DNA of 64,000 nucleotides from Mesorhizobium ciceri WSM4083 (GTDB lineage: Bacteria; Pseudomonadota; Alphaproteobacteria; Rhizobiales; Rhizobiaceae), in the NCBI RefSeq assembly GCF_000519305.1, contig NZ_JAFG01000006.1, positions 62,001-126,000 on the forward strand, given 5' to 3'. The notes under the pieces are model-generated. The model was given only the letters and a program-made list of their open reading frames with translations, was not told the DNA's origin and did no database searches. The first letter of the stretch is position 1, and the number at the start of each line of letters is the position of its first letter. This document shows positions 52,693 to 63,755 of this stretch, in pieces. Both the position numbers and the translations under genes were made by a program.

Positions 52693-53529
52693 TCAACCGG
52701 CTTGGACATGCGCGATGATTGCTGCGGATATCTCGGCCCAATCGTCCGGATGCAGTTCATGGCCGCCGCCTCCGATGCGAATGAGTTTCGCGCCGCTGAC
52801 CGCCTCGGCCAGCGCCTCGCCATGTTCGACCGGAAAGATCGGATCAGCCGTGCCGTGTATGACCAGCAGCGGCGCCGCGATCTCGTGCAGGCGGCCTTTC
52901 CAGGCGTCGCCGCCCTTGAGCATGAAATGGTTGGTCGCGCTCAGCAAGCCGCCGGACCGGTCGTAGTCTTGCTCGATGAAAGCCCGCATCCCCGCCGCGT
53001 CGAAGGGATGCGCGATGCTGGCGATCGCTCGCGCATCCCTGACGATGAAATCGATCACCTGGCCACGGTCCGACCAATCGACTTTGGCCCCCTCGGTCGA
53101 GTGCTCCATATAGGCCTCGGTGGTCCCGGGCAGATGCGAGGTATCCAACCCCACCGGCGAACTGCTGATCACAGTCAGAGAAACGACACGCGAGGGATGT
53201 TTCAACGCCACAAGCTGCGCGACCATGCCGCCCATCGACATGCCGACGACATGCGCCTTGTCGATGCCGTGCTCGTCCAGAACATGCATTGCGTCATCCG
53301 CCATGTCGTCGAATGTGTAGGGCGGCTCGCCCGGCGGATATTTGGTCGAGCGGCCGGTATCGCGATTGTCATAGCGGATGACGAACAGGCCGGCATCGGT
53401 CAGTTTCCGGCACAACGCCTCCGGCCACCACAGCATCGAAGCCATCGCTCCCATGATCAGCAACAGCGGCGGGTTCGCAGGATCGCCAAAGGCTTCAGAT
53501 ATGATCTTGGGGCGTTCGGTGGTCATCAT
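52693..53529 (-). CDS. Alpha/beta hydrolase
   Basis: 278 residues from ATG at 53529, after AGAGGAGA. The fold is clear: PPLLLIMGAMASMLWWPEAL with the oxyanion region, VIRYDNRDTGRSTKYPPGEP, the nucleophile elbow VVGMSMGGMVAQLVAL with Ser, VIHGTADPIFPVEHGEALAE with Asp, and GGGHELHPDDW with His. Divergent from an HxlR regulator that probably controls it. Confidence 0.9.
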   Translation of the reverse strand: MMTTERPKIISEAFGDPANPPLLLIMGAMASMLWWPEALCRKLTDAGLFVIRYDNRDTGRSTKYPPGEPPYTFDDMADDAMHVLDEHGIDKAHVVGMSMGGMVAQLVALKHPSRVVSLTVISSSPVGLDTSHLPGTTEAYMEHSTEGAKVDWSDRGQVIDFIVRDARAIASIAHPFDAAGMRAFIEQDYDRSGGLLSATNHFMLKGGDAWKGRLHEIAAPLLVIHGTADPIFPVEHGEALAEAVSGAKLIRIGGGGHELHPDDWAEISAAIIAHVQAG

Positions 53530-53554
53530 GACGCAGTCTCCTCTCTGCAAAACT

Positions 53555-53609
53555 GATTGCATTTTGCAATCGGTTGCACGATAATAAAACCGATACGATA
53601 ATGCAACCG
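53555..53609. promoter_or_regulatory. Operator-like repeats between hydrolase and HxlR gene
   Basis: GATTGCATTTTGCAATC at 53555-53571 is an inverted repeat. ACGATAATAAAACCG (53578) and ACGATAATGCAACCG (53595) are direct repeats 17 bp apart. All lie between the divergent starts, a usual place for autoregulatory HxlR binding. Confidence 0.6.
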
Positions 53610-53628
53610 GTTTTGGAGAAAAAAACTC

Positions 53629-54150
53629 ATGAGCATGGATCGCCGGTCCGGGTGTCCGATCAACCTGTCACTGGAAGTCTTCGGCGATCGCTGGAGCCTG
53701 ATCATCCTTCGCGACATGATCTTCGGCGGCAGGCGCCATTTTCGCGAGCTGCTCAACGGATCGATGGAAGGCATCGCCTCCAACATCCTTGCCGACCGGC
53801 TGAAGCGGCTGATGGAACTGGGCATGCTGACCAAGGCCGACGACCCCTCGCACAAGCAGAAGGCGATCTACAGCCTGACCGAGATGGCGATCACGCTGGT
53901 GCCGATCCTGGCCCATCTCGGCGCCTGGGGCCGCGTCTGGCTGCCGGTCAGCGACGAACTGTCGATCCGCGCCGAACTTCTGGAAAAGGGCGGACAGCCG
54001 ATGTGGGACAAATTCATGGACGAGTTGCGCCACGAACATCTCGGCATGCCGCTCGATACAATGTCTGGCCCTTCTGTCCGCGCGACCTTGCAGGCCGCCT
54101 ATGAAGCCCTGGTTGCCAGCAAGGCTCTCGCTGCCGACTCTGCCGCTTGA
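53629..54150 (+). CDS. HxlR-family transcriptional regulator
   Basis: 173 residues; ATG at 53629 with GGAG upstream. The winged helix reads CPINLSLEVFGDRWSLIILR, DMIFGGRRHFRELLNGSMEG, IASNILADRLKRLMELGMLT. The Cys in SGCPIN is at the redox-sensing position used by QorR/YodB-like members, which suits a role in electrophile or oxidant response (inference). Divergent from the hydrolase. Confidence 0.88.
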   Translation: MSMDRRSGCPINLSLEVFGDRWSLIILRDMIFGGRRHFRELLNGSMEGIASNILADRLKRLMELGMLTKADDPSHKQKAIYSLTEMAITLVPILAHLGAWGRVWLPVSDELSIRAELLEKGGQPMWDKFMDELRHEHLGMPLDTMSGPSVRATLQAAYEALVASKALAADSAA

Positions 54151-54227
54151 CCAACTTATTTTCCCGCTTTGGGGCCGGCTCTGCTAGAAGAAGCGGAAAA
54201 TCACAATTCACGGGATTGGATAAGGTC

Positions 54228-54461
54228 TTGGTTGAGAATTCTCGGGATGCTGCCCGCGCACGCGCCGACCTGCGCTTCAAGAAGCAGGAAGAGGCGGCAA
54301 CCGTCCGCCAGAAGGCGATGGCCGAATACGTCGCCGAGAGCGACGCCCGCCAGGCCAAGACCAACAAGCTGCGGGCGCTGCGTCTCGCCAAGGAAGCCGA
54401 AGACCTCGCCAACGCGCCGGCGGAACCTGCCAAGAAGCCGGCCCGCGCCAAGAAAAAATGA
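54228..54461 (+). CDS. Small basic coiled-coil protein
   Basis: The sequence from about 54230 codes for NSRDAARARADLRFKKQEEA, YVAESDARQAKTNKLRALRL and a Lys-rich end KPARAKKK. It is helical and highly charged; similar small proteins of unknown function are common in rhizobia. The start is uncertain: TTG at 54228 (77 residues) is used here, but the frame is open back to a TTG at 54147 that overlaps the HxlR stop. Confidence 0.55.
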   Translation: MVENSRDAARARADLRFKKQEEAATVRQKAMAEYVAESDARQAKTNKLRALRLAKEAEDLANAPAEPAKKPARAKKK

Positions 54462-54613
54462 CCTGAAGCCGCACAAGCACCAACCCCTATCCGGGAGGCT
54501 GTGAAGGCCGCTTTCCATCCCACCTCTTCACGCGAAGCAATTTCAACCGAAACCGGGATTTTATCTCGCCCGTCGACGGTCGATGATCGACGCGTTTCAG
54601 ACAGGAGACTGCC

Positions 54614-55045
54614 ATGACCGCACTGCCGCTCGAAAAAGCCAGGCAAATCATCGATGCCGCCTTTGCCAAGGGCTCCGATCTCAAGCTCAGGCCGCTTGGC
54701 GTCTCGGTGCTCGACGCCGGTGGCCATCTGGTCGCCTTCCAGCGCCAGGACGGCGCCTCGTTCCTGCGCCCGCAAATGTCGGCCGGCAAGGCCTATGGTG
54801 CGCTCGCCATCGGCATGGGCTCGCGCAAAGTCGAGGCTTTCGCCAAGGAGCGCCCGCACCTCGTCGCCGGCATCTCGGACGTCTCGGGCGGACGCGTGCT
54901 GCCGGTCGTCGGCGGCGTGCTGATCCGCGACAAGGCCGGCGCCATCATCGGTGCCGTCGGCATTTCAGGCGACACGTCGGACAATGACGAAGCCGCGGCA
55001 ATCGCCGGCATCGAGGCCGCCGGTTTCACCGCAGATCCGGGCTGA
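54614..55045 (+). CDS. GlcG/HbpS-type heme-binding-like protein (DUF336)
   Basis: 143 residues after GACAGGAGACTGCC. The family pattern is clear: LPLEKARQIIDAAFAKGSDL, LGVSVLDAGGHLVAFQRQDG, SAGKAYGALAIGMGSRKVEA, GGRVLPVVGGVLIRDKAGAI and IGAVGISGDTSDNDEAAAIA. Members bind heme or serve in glycolate and corrinoid-related operons; role here unknown. Confidence 0.87.
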   Translation: MTALPLEKARQIIDAAFAKGSDLKLRPLGVSVLDAGGHLVAFQRQDGASFLRPQMSAGKAYGALAIGMGSRKVEAFAKERPHLVAGISDVSGGRVLPVVGGVLIRDKAGAIIGAVGISGDTSDNDEAAAIAGIEAAGFTADPG

Positions 55046-55058
55046 GCGTCGGGGAACT

Positions 55059-55117
55059 TCGTCATCCGGGGGTCCGCGCCGCGTCGCTACGCTCCTTGCT
55101 ACGCCCCAGGATGACGA
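55059..55117. repeat. REP-like palindromic intergenic element
   Basis: Inverted ends TCGTCATCCGGGG and CCCAGGATGACGA enclose a GC-rich centre with internal GTCGCTACGC pairing. It has the look of the dispersed CGTCATCC-type repeats of Rhizobiales. Only one copy is in this window. Confidence 0.6.
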
Positions 55118-55185
55118 CGTTATGGGCGTTTCCGCCAACTGTCAGCGCAAGCGCCCGTCAAACTTCCGCCTTCCGCGCTGGGGAC

Positions 55186-55587
55186 CTAATTCAAATTGAT
55201 ATCCCGGCTGGCCGACCGCATCGACACAGCGAATCCGGCCAGCACGTCGAACAGCGCGATGACCATCAACGTGAAGAAGACGGAGTGGGCGGCGCCCTTC
55301 ACCAGCAGGAACTCGACCAGGAACGCCACGAACACCAGCGTCGACAGAAGGTGGTCCATGATCGAGGCATTGGTCGTGCGCACCGACTTCGCCATTTCTA
55401 GGAACAAGAAGACCAGCCCGATCAGTATCATCAGGTCGCCCAGCGTCATCGAGAACACGCCGCCCGACATCATGCTGAATGAGAAGACCTCGCTTGCCCA
55501 CGGATCGTCACCGCTGCCGAATATTCCCAGCAGTCCGAGATTGTAGAGCACGAAAGGCACGATCAGCAGCGGAATGGCACCGAACAT
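55186..55587 (-). CDS. Integral membrane protein of unknown function
   Basis: 133 residues from ATG at 55587, with GGAGA upstream. Four likely spans: AIPLLIVPFVLYNLGLLGIF, MTLGDLMILIGLVFLFLEMA, LLSTLVFVAFLVEFLLVKGA and VFFTLMVIALFDVLAGFAVS. Function unknown; conserved in alphaproteobacteria to my impression. Confidence 0.75.
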   Translation of the reverse strand: MFGAIPLLIVPFVLYNLGLLGIFGSGDDPWASEVFSFSMMSGGVFSMTLGDLMILIGLVFLFLEMAKSVRTTNASIMDHLLSTLVFVAFLVEFLLVKGAAHSVFFTLMVIALFDVLAGFAVSMRSASRDINLN

Positions 55588-55832
55588 CTGGCGTCTCCAT
55601 GTGGGGGCAATCCTTTGTAGAATGCGCCACAGCCACGTCGTCAAGATGTTTCGCTATCAGCGTTGAACACGGTCGAAGACCGCACGCAACAACCGTGTCA
55701 GCCGGTTGCCCGGCTGGAGAACTGCAACGGTTGTCACCCATGCTTCGGGATGCGCGCTGCCCGGCCCCCAAACGCGAAAGGACCGGCCACCGGCCGGTCC
55801 TTTCGGAATTCAAACCTTTGGAAAGGCTGGTC
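55588..55832. other. 245-bp gap between membrane protein gene and rpmF
   Basis: Holds the rpmF terminator at 55776-55804 and the upstream region of the membrane protein gene. No gene seen. Confidence 0.45.
55776..55804 (-). terminator. Rho-independent terminator after rpmF
   Basis: 13-bp perfect stem GAAAGGACCGGCC/GGCCGGTCCTTTC with a 3-base loop. Confidence 0.8.
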
Positions 55833-56015
55833 TCAGCTTTCCTTGGGCGTCAACACCTGGCGACCGCGATACATGCCGGTCTTCAGGTCGATATGGTGCG
55901 GACGGCGCATTTCGCCGGAATTCTTGTCCTCGACATAGGTCGGGGCCTTGAGGGCGTCGGCCGAGCGGCGCATGCCGCGCTTGGACGGAGAGGTTTTACG
56001 TTTCGGAACGGCCAT
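55833..56015 (-). CDS. rpmF: 50S ribosomal protein L32
   Basis: A 60-residue protein beginning [20 protein letters not shown], the standard L32 start, then [20 protein letters not shown]. It lacks the zinc-binding CxxC pairs found in some L32 proteins, as usual in alphaproteobacteria. mtgA lies upstream on the same strand, 140 bp away. Confidence 0.96.
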   Translation of the reverse strand: MAVPKRKTSPSKRGMRRSADALKAPTYVEDKNSGEMRRPHHIDLKTGMYRGRQVLTPKES

Positions 56016-56155
56016 GGATATGCTCCACTACATGGTCAAAAGCCCCGCCCGCCCTCGTGAAAGGGCCATGTTGGGGCCTAAATCTGAGAAAGTCGGGTGC
56101 CTATACACGCCCTGTGCCGTTTTGGCCAGCACTGGCGCGAATTTTTTTGGATCGG

Positions 56156-56866
56156 CTAGCGGAGACAACCGACATAGGCGCCTGAGCGGCCGGCTCGCCG
56201 CTCGATCAGATTGGCAAGCCGCCTCAGGCCAGGCCCAGGCTTGGCCGGATTGCGGGCGATCGGATTTGGCAAGGAGACCGCAAGCAGGGCGGCCTGCCGT
56301 CGCGACAGCTGTTTTGCCGAAACGCCGAAATGGTGCTGTGCCGCAGCCTCGATGCCGTAGATGCCCGGCCCCCACTCGGCGATGTTGAGATAGATTTCCA
56401 TGATGCGCCGTTTCGACATCACCGCATCGAAATAGACGGCCAGCGGCAGTTCGACTACCTTGCGCACCGAGCCCAGCGGCCGCGACCAGAGAAACAGGTT
56501 CTTGACCGTCTGCATGGTGATGGTCGACGCGCCGCGCGTCGCTTCGCCGGCCAGCGCGTCGTCGACGACGCCTCTCAGCTCGCCGAGATCGACGCCACGA
56601 TGAAAGCAGAACTGCCCGTCCTCCGACATGATGACGGAATTGGCCAGCACCGGCGACACGTCATCGATCGACACCCAGCGGCGGTCGTAACCGGAGAAGG
56701 TCGCCAGGTCCTTCAGCATCAGCGTCGAGACAGGATGCACGAAGAACGGCAGGTACAGAAACGTCAGCACGACCGGAACCAAAGTCAGCACCGCGGCCAC
56801 GACGATGCCGCGCCGGACCCAGCGCTTGAGACCACGGCGGTTTACGCCCCGCGATCTCGTCGCCAT
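56156..56866 (-). CDS. mtgA: Monofunctional peptidoglycan glycosyltransferase
   Basis: 236 residues from ATG at 56866. One N-terminal membrane span ([20 protein letters not shown]) and a GT51 domain with [14 protein letters not shown] (catalytic Glu), [20 protein letters not shown] and [20 protein letters not shown], then [19 protein letters not shown]. It polymerises lipid II into glycan strands on the periplasmic face and has no transpeptidase domain. Confidence 0.93.
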   Translation of the reverse strand: MATRSRGVNRRGLKRWVRRGIVVAAVLTLVPVVLTFLYLPFFVHPVSTLMLKDLATFSGYDRRWVSIDDVSPVLANSVIMSEDGQFCFHRGVDLGELRGVVDDALAGEATRGASTITMQTVKNLFLWSRPLGSVRKVVELPLAVYFDAVMSKRRIMEIYLNIAEWGPGIYGIEAAAQHHFGVSAKQLSRRQAALLAVSLPNPIARNPAKPGPGLRRLANLIERRAGRSGAYVGCLR

Positions 56867-56933
56867 GTCCAGCTTTTCGGTTTCATAATCGACGATCGGT
56901 TCCGCCAAGCCGCCCAACCCGTGCCAGAGAGCT

Positions 56934-57067
56934 CGTTTTGAAACGCGCTCCTGTGAGTCATGTGACGGTGTTTTCGAGAACCGGAGCGGAGCGTACATTA
57001 GAGTACGCAAGCACCGGAAGCGCAGAAAACGCCCTCAGATGACCGCAGGAGTAGAGTTTCCAAACGG
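56934..57067. repeat. 133-bp imperfect palindrome
   Basis: The left part, from TTTTGAAACGCGCTCCTG at 56936, pairs with the right part ending CAGGAGTAGAGTTTCCAAA at 57064. Inner blocks GTTTTC/GAAAAC and CCGG/CCGG also pair, with a small central hairpin GCGTACATTAGAGTACGC. It lies between mtgA and the polyprenyl synthase gene, which point away from each other. Confidence 0.6.
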
Positions 57068-57139
57068 GCTCATACTGCTCCGGCATAATGGCGCTTGCCT
57101 TCTTGCGCAACGTCTGAGTGTCGGCTACCGGTCCCGGCC

Positions 57140-58057
57140 ATGACGAATGACGACCAAATGGCGTTCGAAATGGCGCTCATCAGGCGGGCGGCCGCCGTCG
57201 AGGTGCTGCTGCGGCGGCTGCTCGACGACCGTGCGCTTTCGGGCGAGATCACGCGGCCTGAGCGGCTGATGGCCGCGATGCGGCATGGCGTGCTGAACGG
57301 TGGCAAGCGCCTGCGGCCTTTCCTGGTCATGGAAAGTGCGGCCCTGTTTTCCGCCGATGGCGAGGCGGCACTGCGTGTCGCCGCCGCACTTGAATGCGTG
57401 CATTGCTATTCGCTGATACATGACGATCTGCCCGCCATGGACGACGATGATCTGCGCCGTGGCCAGCCGACCGTGCACAGGGCCTTCGACGAGGCGACCG
57501 CTATCCTGGCTGGCGATGCCTTGCTGACGCTGGCCTTCGACATCATCGCCGGCGAGGCGACCGCCCTGCCGGCGGAGCGGCGGGCGGCCCTGGTGCTGGC
57601 GCTGGCCCGCGCCGCCGGGGCAGGCGGCATGGTCGGCGGCCAGAAGCTCGACCTCGAAGCCGAACAGACGCCGCCGGGCGAGGCCGGCATCATCCGGCTG
57701 CAGGCGATGAAGACCGGCGCGTTGATCCGTTTCGCCTGCGAGGCAGGTGCCCTCATCGCCGGCGCTCCGGCTGATGACCGCGAGCGGCTGGCCGAATTCG
57801 GCTCAGCGATCGGTCTTGCCTTCCAGCTTGCCGACGACCTGCTCGATTTGACCGCCGATGCCAGCCAGATGGGCAAGGCGACCGGCAAGGACGCCGCCGC
57901 CGGCAAGGCGACGCTGGTGGCGCTGCATGGTGCGAATTGGGCACGCGGCCAGCTTCACGGCCTCGTCCAACAGGCGCATGCGCTGCTTGAGCCCTTTGGC
58001 GACGATGCCCAATTGCTGAAAGAGGCGGCGACGTTCGTGGCGACCCGCACCAGTTGA
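57140..58057 (+). CDS. Polyprenyl (farnesyl/geranylgeranyl) diphosphate synthase
   Basis: 305 residues from ATG at 57140. A trans-prenyltransferase that condenses IPP with allylic diphosphates. First Asp-rich motif HDDLPAMDDDDLRRGQPTVH, second FQLADDLLDLTADASQMGKA; also LRPFLVMESAALF and GGMVGGQKLDLEAE. Length and motif spacing fit IspA-type farnesyl diphosphate synthase. Chain length cannot be read with certainty. Confidence 0.88.
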   Translation: MTNDDQMAFEMALIRRAAAVEVLLRRLLDDRALSGEITRPERLMAAMRHGVLNGGKRLRPFLVMESAALFSADGEAALRVAAALECVHCYSLIHDDLPAMDDDDLRRGQPTVHRAFDEATAILAGDALLTLAFDIIAGEATALPAERRAALVLALARAAGAGGMVGGQKLDLEAEQTPPGEAGIIRLQAMKTGALIRFACEAGALIAGAPADDRERLAEFGSAIGLAFQLADDLLDLTADASQMGKATGKDAAAGKATLVALHGANWARGQLHGLVQQAHALLEPFGDDAQLLKEAATFVATRTS

Positions 58058-58217
58058 GGTTGGCGCCAACCGGGATATCGAGCTGGCTAAGCTCGCTCGT
58101 CCTCCGCCGGTCAATTCAAAAATAGAACTTGAGCGGAAGCCTGCCGAGGCAGAGGATCGACATCGCTTTGCCATCCGCACGGCAGGCACGCGGTGCGGAT
58201 AGAGTTGGAGGGGTGCC

Positions 58218-59024
58218 ATGTCGACCACCGACAAGCTGTTCAGCGGTTCCATTGCCGAAGTCTACGACCGGGCGATGGTGCCGCTGATCTTCGAGCCATA
58301 TGCGCGGGATCTGGCGGAGCGGGTGTCGAAGCTCGGGCCGCAATCGGTGCTCGAAGTGGCGGCGGGCACCGGTGTGGTGACACGTGCGCTCGCGGCAAAA
58401 CTGCCGGCGCAAACGCGCATCGTGGTCACCGACCTCAATCAGCCCATGCTCGACCACGCACGCACGCGGATGGCGGACGATCCTCGCATCACCTGGCGGC
58501 AGGCCGATGCCCAGGCTCTGCCCTTCGAGGACGCAGAGTTCGACGCCGTAGTCTGCCAGTTTGGCGCGATGTTCTTCCCCGATCGGGTGGGCGCCTACGG
58601 GCAAGCGCGGCGGGTGATGCGGCCGGGCGGGCATTTCCTGTTCAACGTCTGGGGTGCCCTCGAAGACAACGAGTTCGCCGAGCAAGTGACGCGGGCACTC
58701 GGCCATTTTTTCCCGGCCGATCCGCCGCGCTTCATGGCGAGGACGCCGCATGGCTATCACGATGCGGACGTCATCCGCGCCGACCTTCATGCCGCCGGCT
58801 TCCATGACATCACCATAGAGCCGTTGGATGCCGTGAGTGCCGCTCCCTCGCCATATGAGGCGGCCGCGGCCTATTGCCAGGGCACACCCCTGCGGGCCGA
58901 GATCGAGGCGCGCGGCGGCTCGCTGGAGGAGGCGACGCGATACGTGGCGAATGCCCTTGGGAAACGGTTCGGGGAAGGCCCGGTGCGTGGCCGCATCCGC
59001 GCCCTCGTCGTGGAAGCGGCCTAG
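58218..59024 (+). CDS. Class I SAM-dependent methyltransferase
   Basis: 268 residues. The Rossmann methyltransferase motifs are SVLEVAAGTGVVTRALAAKL (motif I), IVVTDLNQPMLDHARTRM (acidic residue binding ribose), WRQADAQALPFEDAEFDAVV and VMRPGGHFLFNVWG. It belongs to the UbiE-like group, but the substrate is unknown. The neighbouring polyprenyl synthase is probably coincidental. Confidence 0.88.
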   Translation: MSTTDKLFSGSIAEVYDRAMVPLIFEPYARDLAERVSKLGPQSVLEVAAGTGVVTRALAAKLPAQTRIVVTDLNQPMLDHARTRMADDPRITWRQADAQALPFEDAEFDAVVCQFGAMFFPDRVGAYGQARRVMRPGGHFLFNVWGALEDNEFAEQVTRALGHFFPADPPRFMARTPHGYHDADVIRADLHAAGFHDITIEPLDAVSAAPSPYEAAAAYCQGTPLRAEIEARGGSLEEATRYVANALGKRFGEGPVRGRIRALVVEAA

Positions 59025-59138
59025 GCGTGCTTTCCATCCGGCGGCTCGCACGGCCTGCCTACCCGCACGAACGAAATTTTAATGTAAATGAAGCGTAATC
59101 CCGGCCATTAAAATGGTGCGTATGTGTTGGGGTTGCGC

Positions 59139-61478
<2,340 letters not shown>

Positions 61479-61491
61479 CCAGGATTGACCA

Positions 61492-61974
61492 TCAACATCT
61501 ACTTTTGATGGCCTTGCTCATGTTGACGCCGGTGACACGAAAGCCGGTTACCTCATAGACGTGTTTGGCGCGCTTGTTATCCTCGGCAACGCGCAACTTA
61601 ATCTGTTCGAACCCCGTCTGCGCCAGTTCAGTTTCCAACGCATATAATGCCTGTTTGCCGAACCCTTTGCTCTGGTGTGCAGCGAGGATATAGAAGTCTT
61701 TGATGAATACGGAACGATTTTCTGGATCCGGTCGGTACCAAAAATAACCCACGACGCTCTCAGCTTCCGGCGTTTGTTTTAGGATACAGAGCAGGACCTC
61801 GCCGGGCGTATTGATGCCATGTGGCAGGTCGTCCGCGATTTCCTGCTTGGCCTGTGCTAAGGCCTGAGGGCCTGAAAGACCGTAGTTGGCCGAAATCTCG
61901 GTTGCATAATCGGTGATGAAATAATCGAGGTAAGCCGGATATTCGCTATCACACATGGGTCTGAATGAGATCAT
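61492..61974 (-). CDS. GNAT-family N-acetyltransferase
   Basis: 160 residues from ATG at 61974, after AGGAAA. Acetyl-CoA motif: IKDFYILAAHQSKGFGKQAL (Q/R-x-x-G-x-G), then IKLRVAEDNKRAKHVYEVTG. Lower GC and codon usage more mixed than its neighbours. Convergent with the hybrid kinase; substrate unknown. Confidence 0.87.
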   Translation of the reverse strand: MISFRPMCDSEYPAYLDYFITDYATEISANYGLSGPQALAQAKQEIADDLPHGINTPGEVLLCILKQTPEAESVVGYFWYRPDPENRSVFIKDFYILAAHQSKGFGKQALYALETELAQTGFEQIKLRVAEDNKRAKHVYEVTGFRVTGVNMSKAIKSRC

Positions 61975-62025
61975 TGTATTTCCTGTTTCGAGCCCGTGTA
62001 CCTTTGCCCGCAGCCATCGATACAT

Positions 62026-62778
62026 TCAGGCGGCTGCATCCAGATGATAGCGGCGCATCCAGTCGAGGCTTGTCGCGTCAGCGAGCTTTGCAACGCCGGG
62101 CCTTACCTCATCGGCGTCGGGTGCTTGAACGCCCAAGGCTTCGCAAATGCCTAGCAATGTCGCTGCCGGGTTGGCGGCAAGACGCTCATAGCCAACCCGC
62201 AGCGGGATTATGCCTTGTGCTTCGAACCATATGTTCCAGACCGCATCATAGTTCTCGAGTTCCGTGACCTCACGTCTGATCCGCTCGAAATCATATTGGG
62301 GCTCTTTCGCAGGCGCGACCCTTTCGATCTCGGTGCCGTCGGGAGCGATATGCCAAAGACCGGTCTGCTCTGCCTTGATCAGGGAGACAGCCTGCGAAAG
62401 CTTATCCTCCCGCGAAAGGTGTATGTAGAGAATGCGCCCAAAGGCCTTTTCAAGGCGCGCTCTGTCCGATGCAAATTTTGGGAAAATCCGATCGAGGATT
62501 GCCGAAAGCTCATCCAGATTTTCGCGCATCAAGCGAAGGCCGAAAATGCCTGTCCCACCCTTGCCGGCGGTGATCGCCGCGTTGAGATAGGCAACGTTGA
62601 ATTCGAGTTCGCTCATCGCATCGCGATCGGCCAGATTCCACTCTTCAGCCCACTCCGCCACGTCCTGGCGCCGATAGAATGAGTGCGGATCGCCGGCCGT
62701 CTTCGTGGACGCCAGGAGCTTGCACAGCAAAGTGCTTCCGGTCCTCGGCGTGCCGCAGATAATGTATCCATCGAACAT
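62026..62778 (-). CDS. Stf0-type sulfotransferase
   Basis: 250 residues from ATG at 62778. The PAPS 5'-phosphosulfate loop is YIICGTPRTGSTLLCKLL at about 5-22. Later YIHLSREDKLSQAVSLIKAE supplies the PAPS 3'-phosphate-binding Ser/Arg region, and ENYDAVWNIWFEAQGI fits Stf0. Stf0 enzymes sulfate trehalose or other sugars; in rhizobia related enzymes act on surface or signal glycans. The substrate is not evident. It is 51 bp upstream of the GNAT gene on the same strand. Confidence 0.82.
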   Translation of the reverse strand: MFDGYIICGTPRTGSTLLCKLLASTKTAGDPHSFYRRQDVAEWAEEWNLADRDAMSELEFNVAYLNAAITAGKGGTGIFGLRLMRENLDELSAILDRIFPKFASDRARLEKAFGRILYIHLSREDKLSQAVSLIKAEQTGLWHIAPDGTEIERVAPAKEPQYDFERIRREVTELENYDAVWNIWFEAQGIIPLRVGYERLAANPAATLLGICEALGVQAPDADEVRPGVAKLADATSLDWMRRYHLDAAA

Positions 62779-62895
62779 GTTGCGGCCCCTGCTGCTCGCC
62801 AAAGGCAGGGCTGTCGCCCCTGTTAAAGTTGGTCGCCGCTATAGCTGAAATCTTTGCTGGATGTCGCCTAAAATGCTTTCCCAGCGGGCCAAAAA

Positions 62896-63750
62896 TCACC
62901 GGTTGCGCACCACCACGCACGCCCCACCGACGCTTTGCAATTTCTGGCAGATGACGTTGGCATCGGCGCGGCGGTCGACACCGATCCTGACCGCGTAGAT
63001 ACCGCGCCGGCCGATTGGCGTGCGCACCCGGCTGACCACCGGATCGTGCCCGTTGAGCAGGGCCGGAAACCGGCTCCTCACCCTGAGCCACTGGCTGATC
63101 GCGACACTGCGGCGGAAGTTGCCGGCCACCTGGATGCCCCATGGTTTTATGTTGATCGAGGCCATCGCCACGGTTCGCGACATGATTACCGGCAGCCTGC
63201 GGCAAGCGACGGCAAAATCCATCTTTGCGTCGAGCGGTTCGACCTTTCCGGCATAGGCCCGGTCGGCGAATTTGTCGGCCGGCTCGCCCATGATGTCGAA
63301 GACATAGCTTTCGGTTTCCATCGGCAGAAAGCCGCCGGAGCTGAGCCAGCGCGACACACGGCTCTCACCGGCATTATAGGCGGCCGCCGCCAGGCCGAGA
63401 TTGCCATAGCCGGTTTTCATTTCGGCGAGATATCTGGCCGAGGCCGGGATCGCCTGGTCGATGTCGAAGGAATTGGCGAGCCCGCGCATCTTGGCGGTGC
63501 CCGGCATGAACTGGGCGATGCCTTCGGCGCCGACCGGACTGACGGCGTTGGGATCGAAACGGCTCTCCTTCCAGATCAGCCGGGCGAAGAAATCCCGCGA
63601 CAGGCCGTTCCGGTCGGCATGCGCCTGGATCAAGGTGCAGACCCTGTCGATCAGCCGCTGCTTGGCGGATTGCGGCGGATCGGCCTGAGCCAGCGTCGAC
63701 CAGACCAGCCCACACAGCAGGATCAGCGCCACCCAAAGGAAACGCTGCAT
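62896..63750 (-). CDS. Lytic transglycosylase (SLT domain) with exported C-terminal part
   Basis: 284 residues. Signal peptide MQRFLWVALILLCGLVWSTLAQA. The SLT domain (about 30-150) has IWKESRFDPNAVSPVGAEGI with catalytic Glu, AQFMPGTAKMRGLA and GLAAAAYNAGESRVSRWL. The C-terminal half ends GIYAVRIGVDRRADANVICQ, which resembles a SPOR-like repeat. It cleaves peptidoglycan glycan strands in the periplasm. Five bases separate it from the ispG stop. Confidence 0.9.
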   Translation of the reverse strand: MQRFLWVALILLCGLVWSTLAQADPPQSAKQRLIDRVCTLIQAHADRNGLSRDFFARLIWKESRFDPNAVSPVGAEGIAQFMPGTAKMRGLANSFDIDQAIPASARYLAEMKTGYGNLGLAAAAYNAGESRVSRWLSSGGFLPMETESYVFDIMGEPADKFADRAYAGKVEPLDAKMDFAVACRRLPVIMSRTVAMASINIKPWGIQVAGNFRRSVAISQWLRVRSRFPALLNGHDPVVSRVRTPIGRRGIYAVRIGVDRRADANVICQKLQSVGGACVVVRNR

Positions 63751-63755
63751 CTGTT

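Noticed and set aside
58140..59051. 311-residue frame antisense to the methyltransferase
   Set aside because: Shadow frame; the + strand product has complete methyltransferase motifs.
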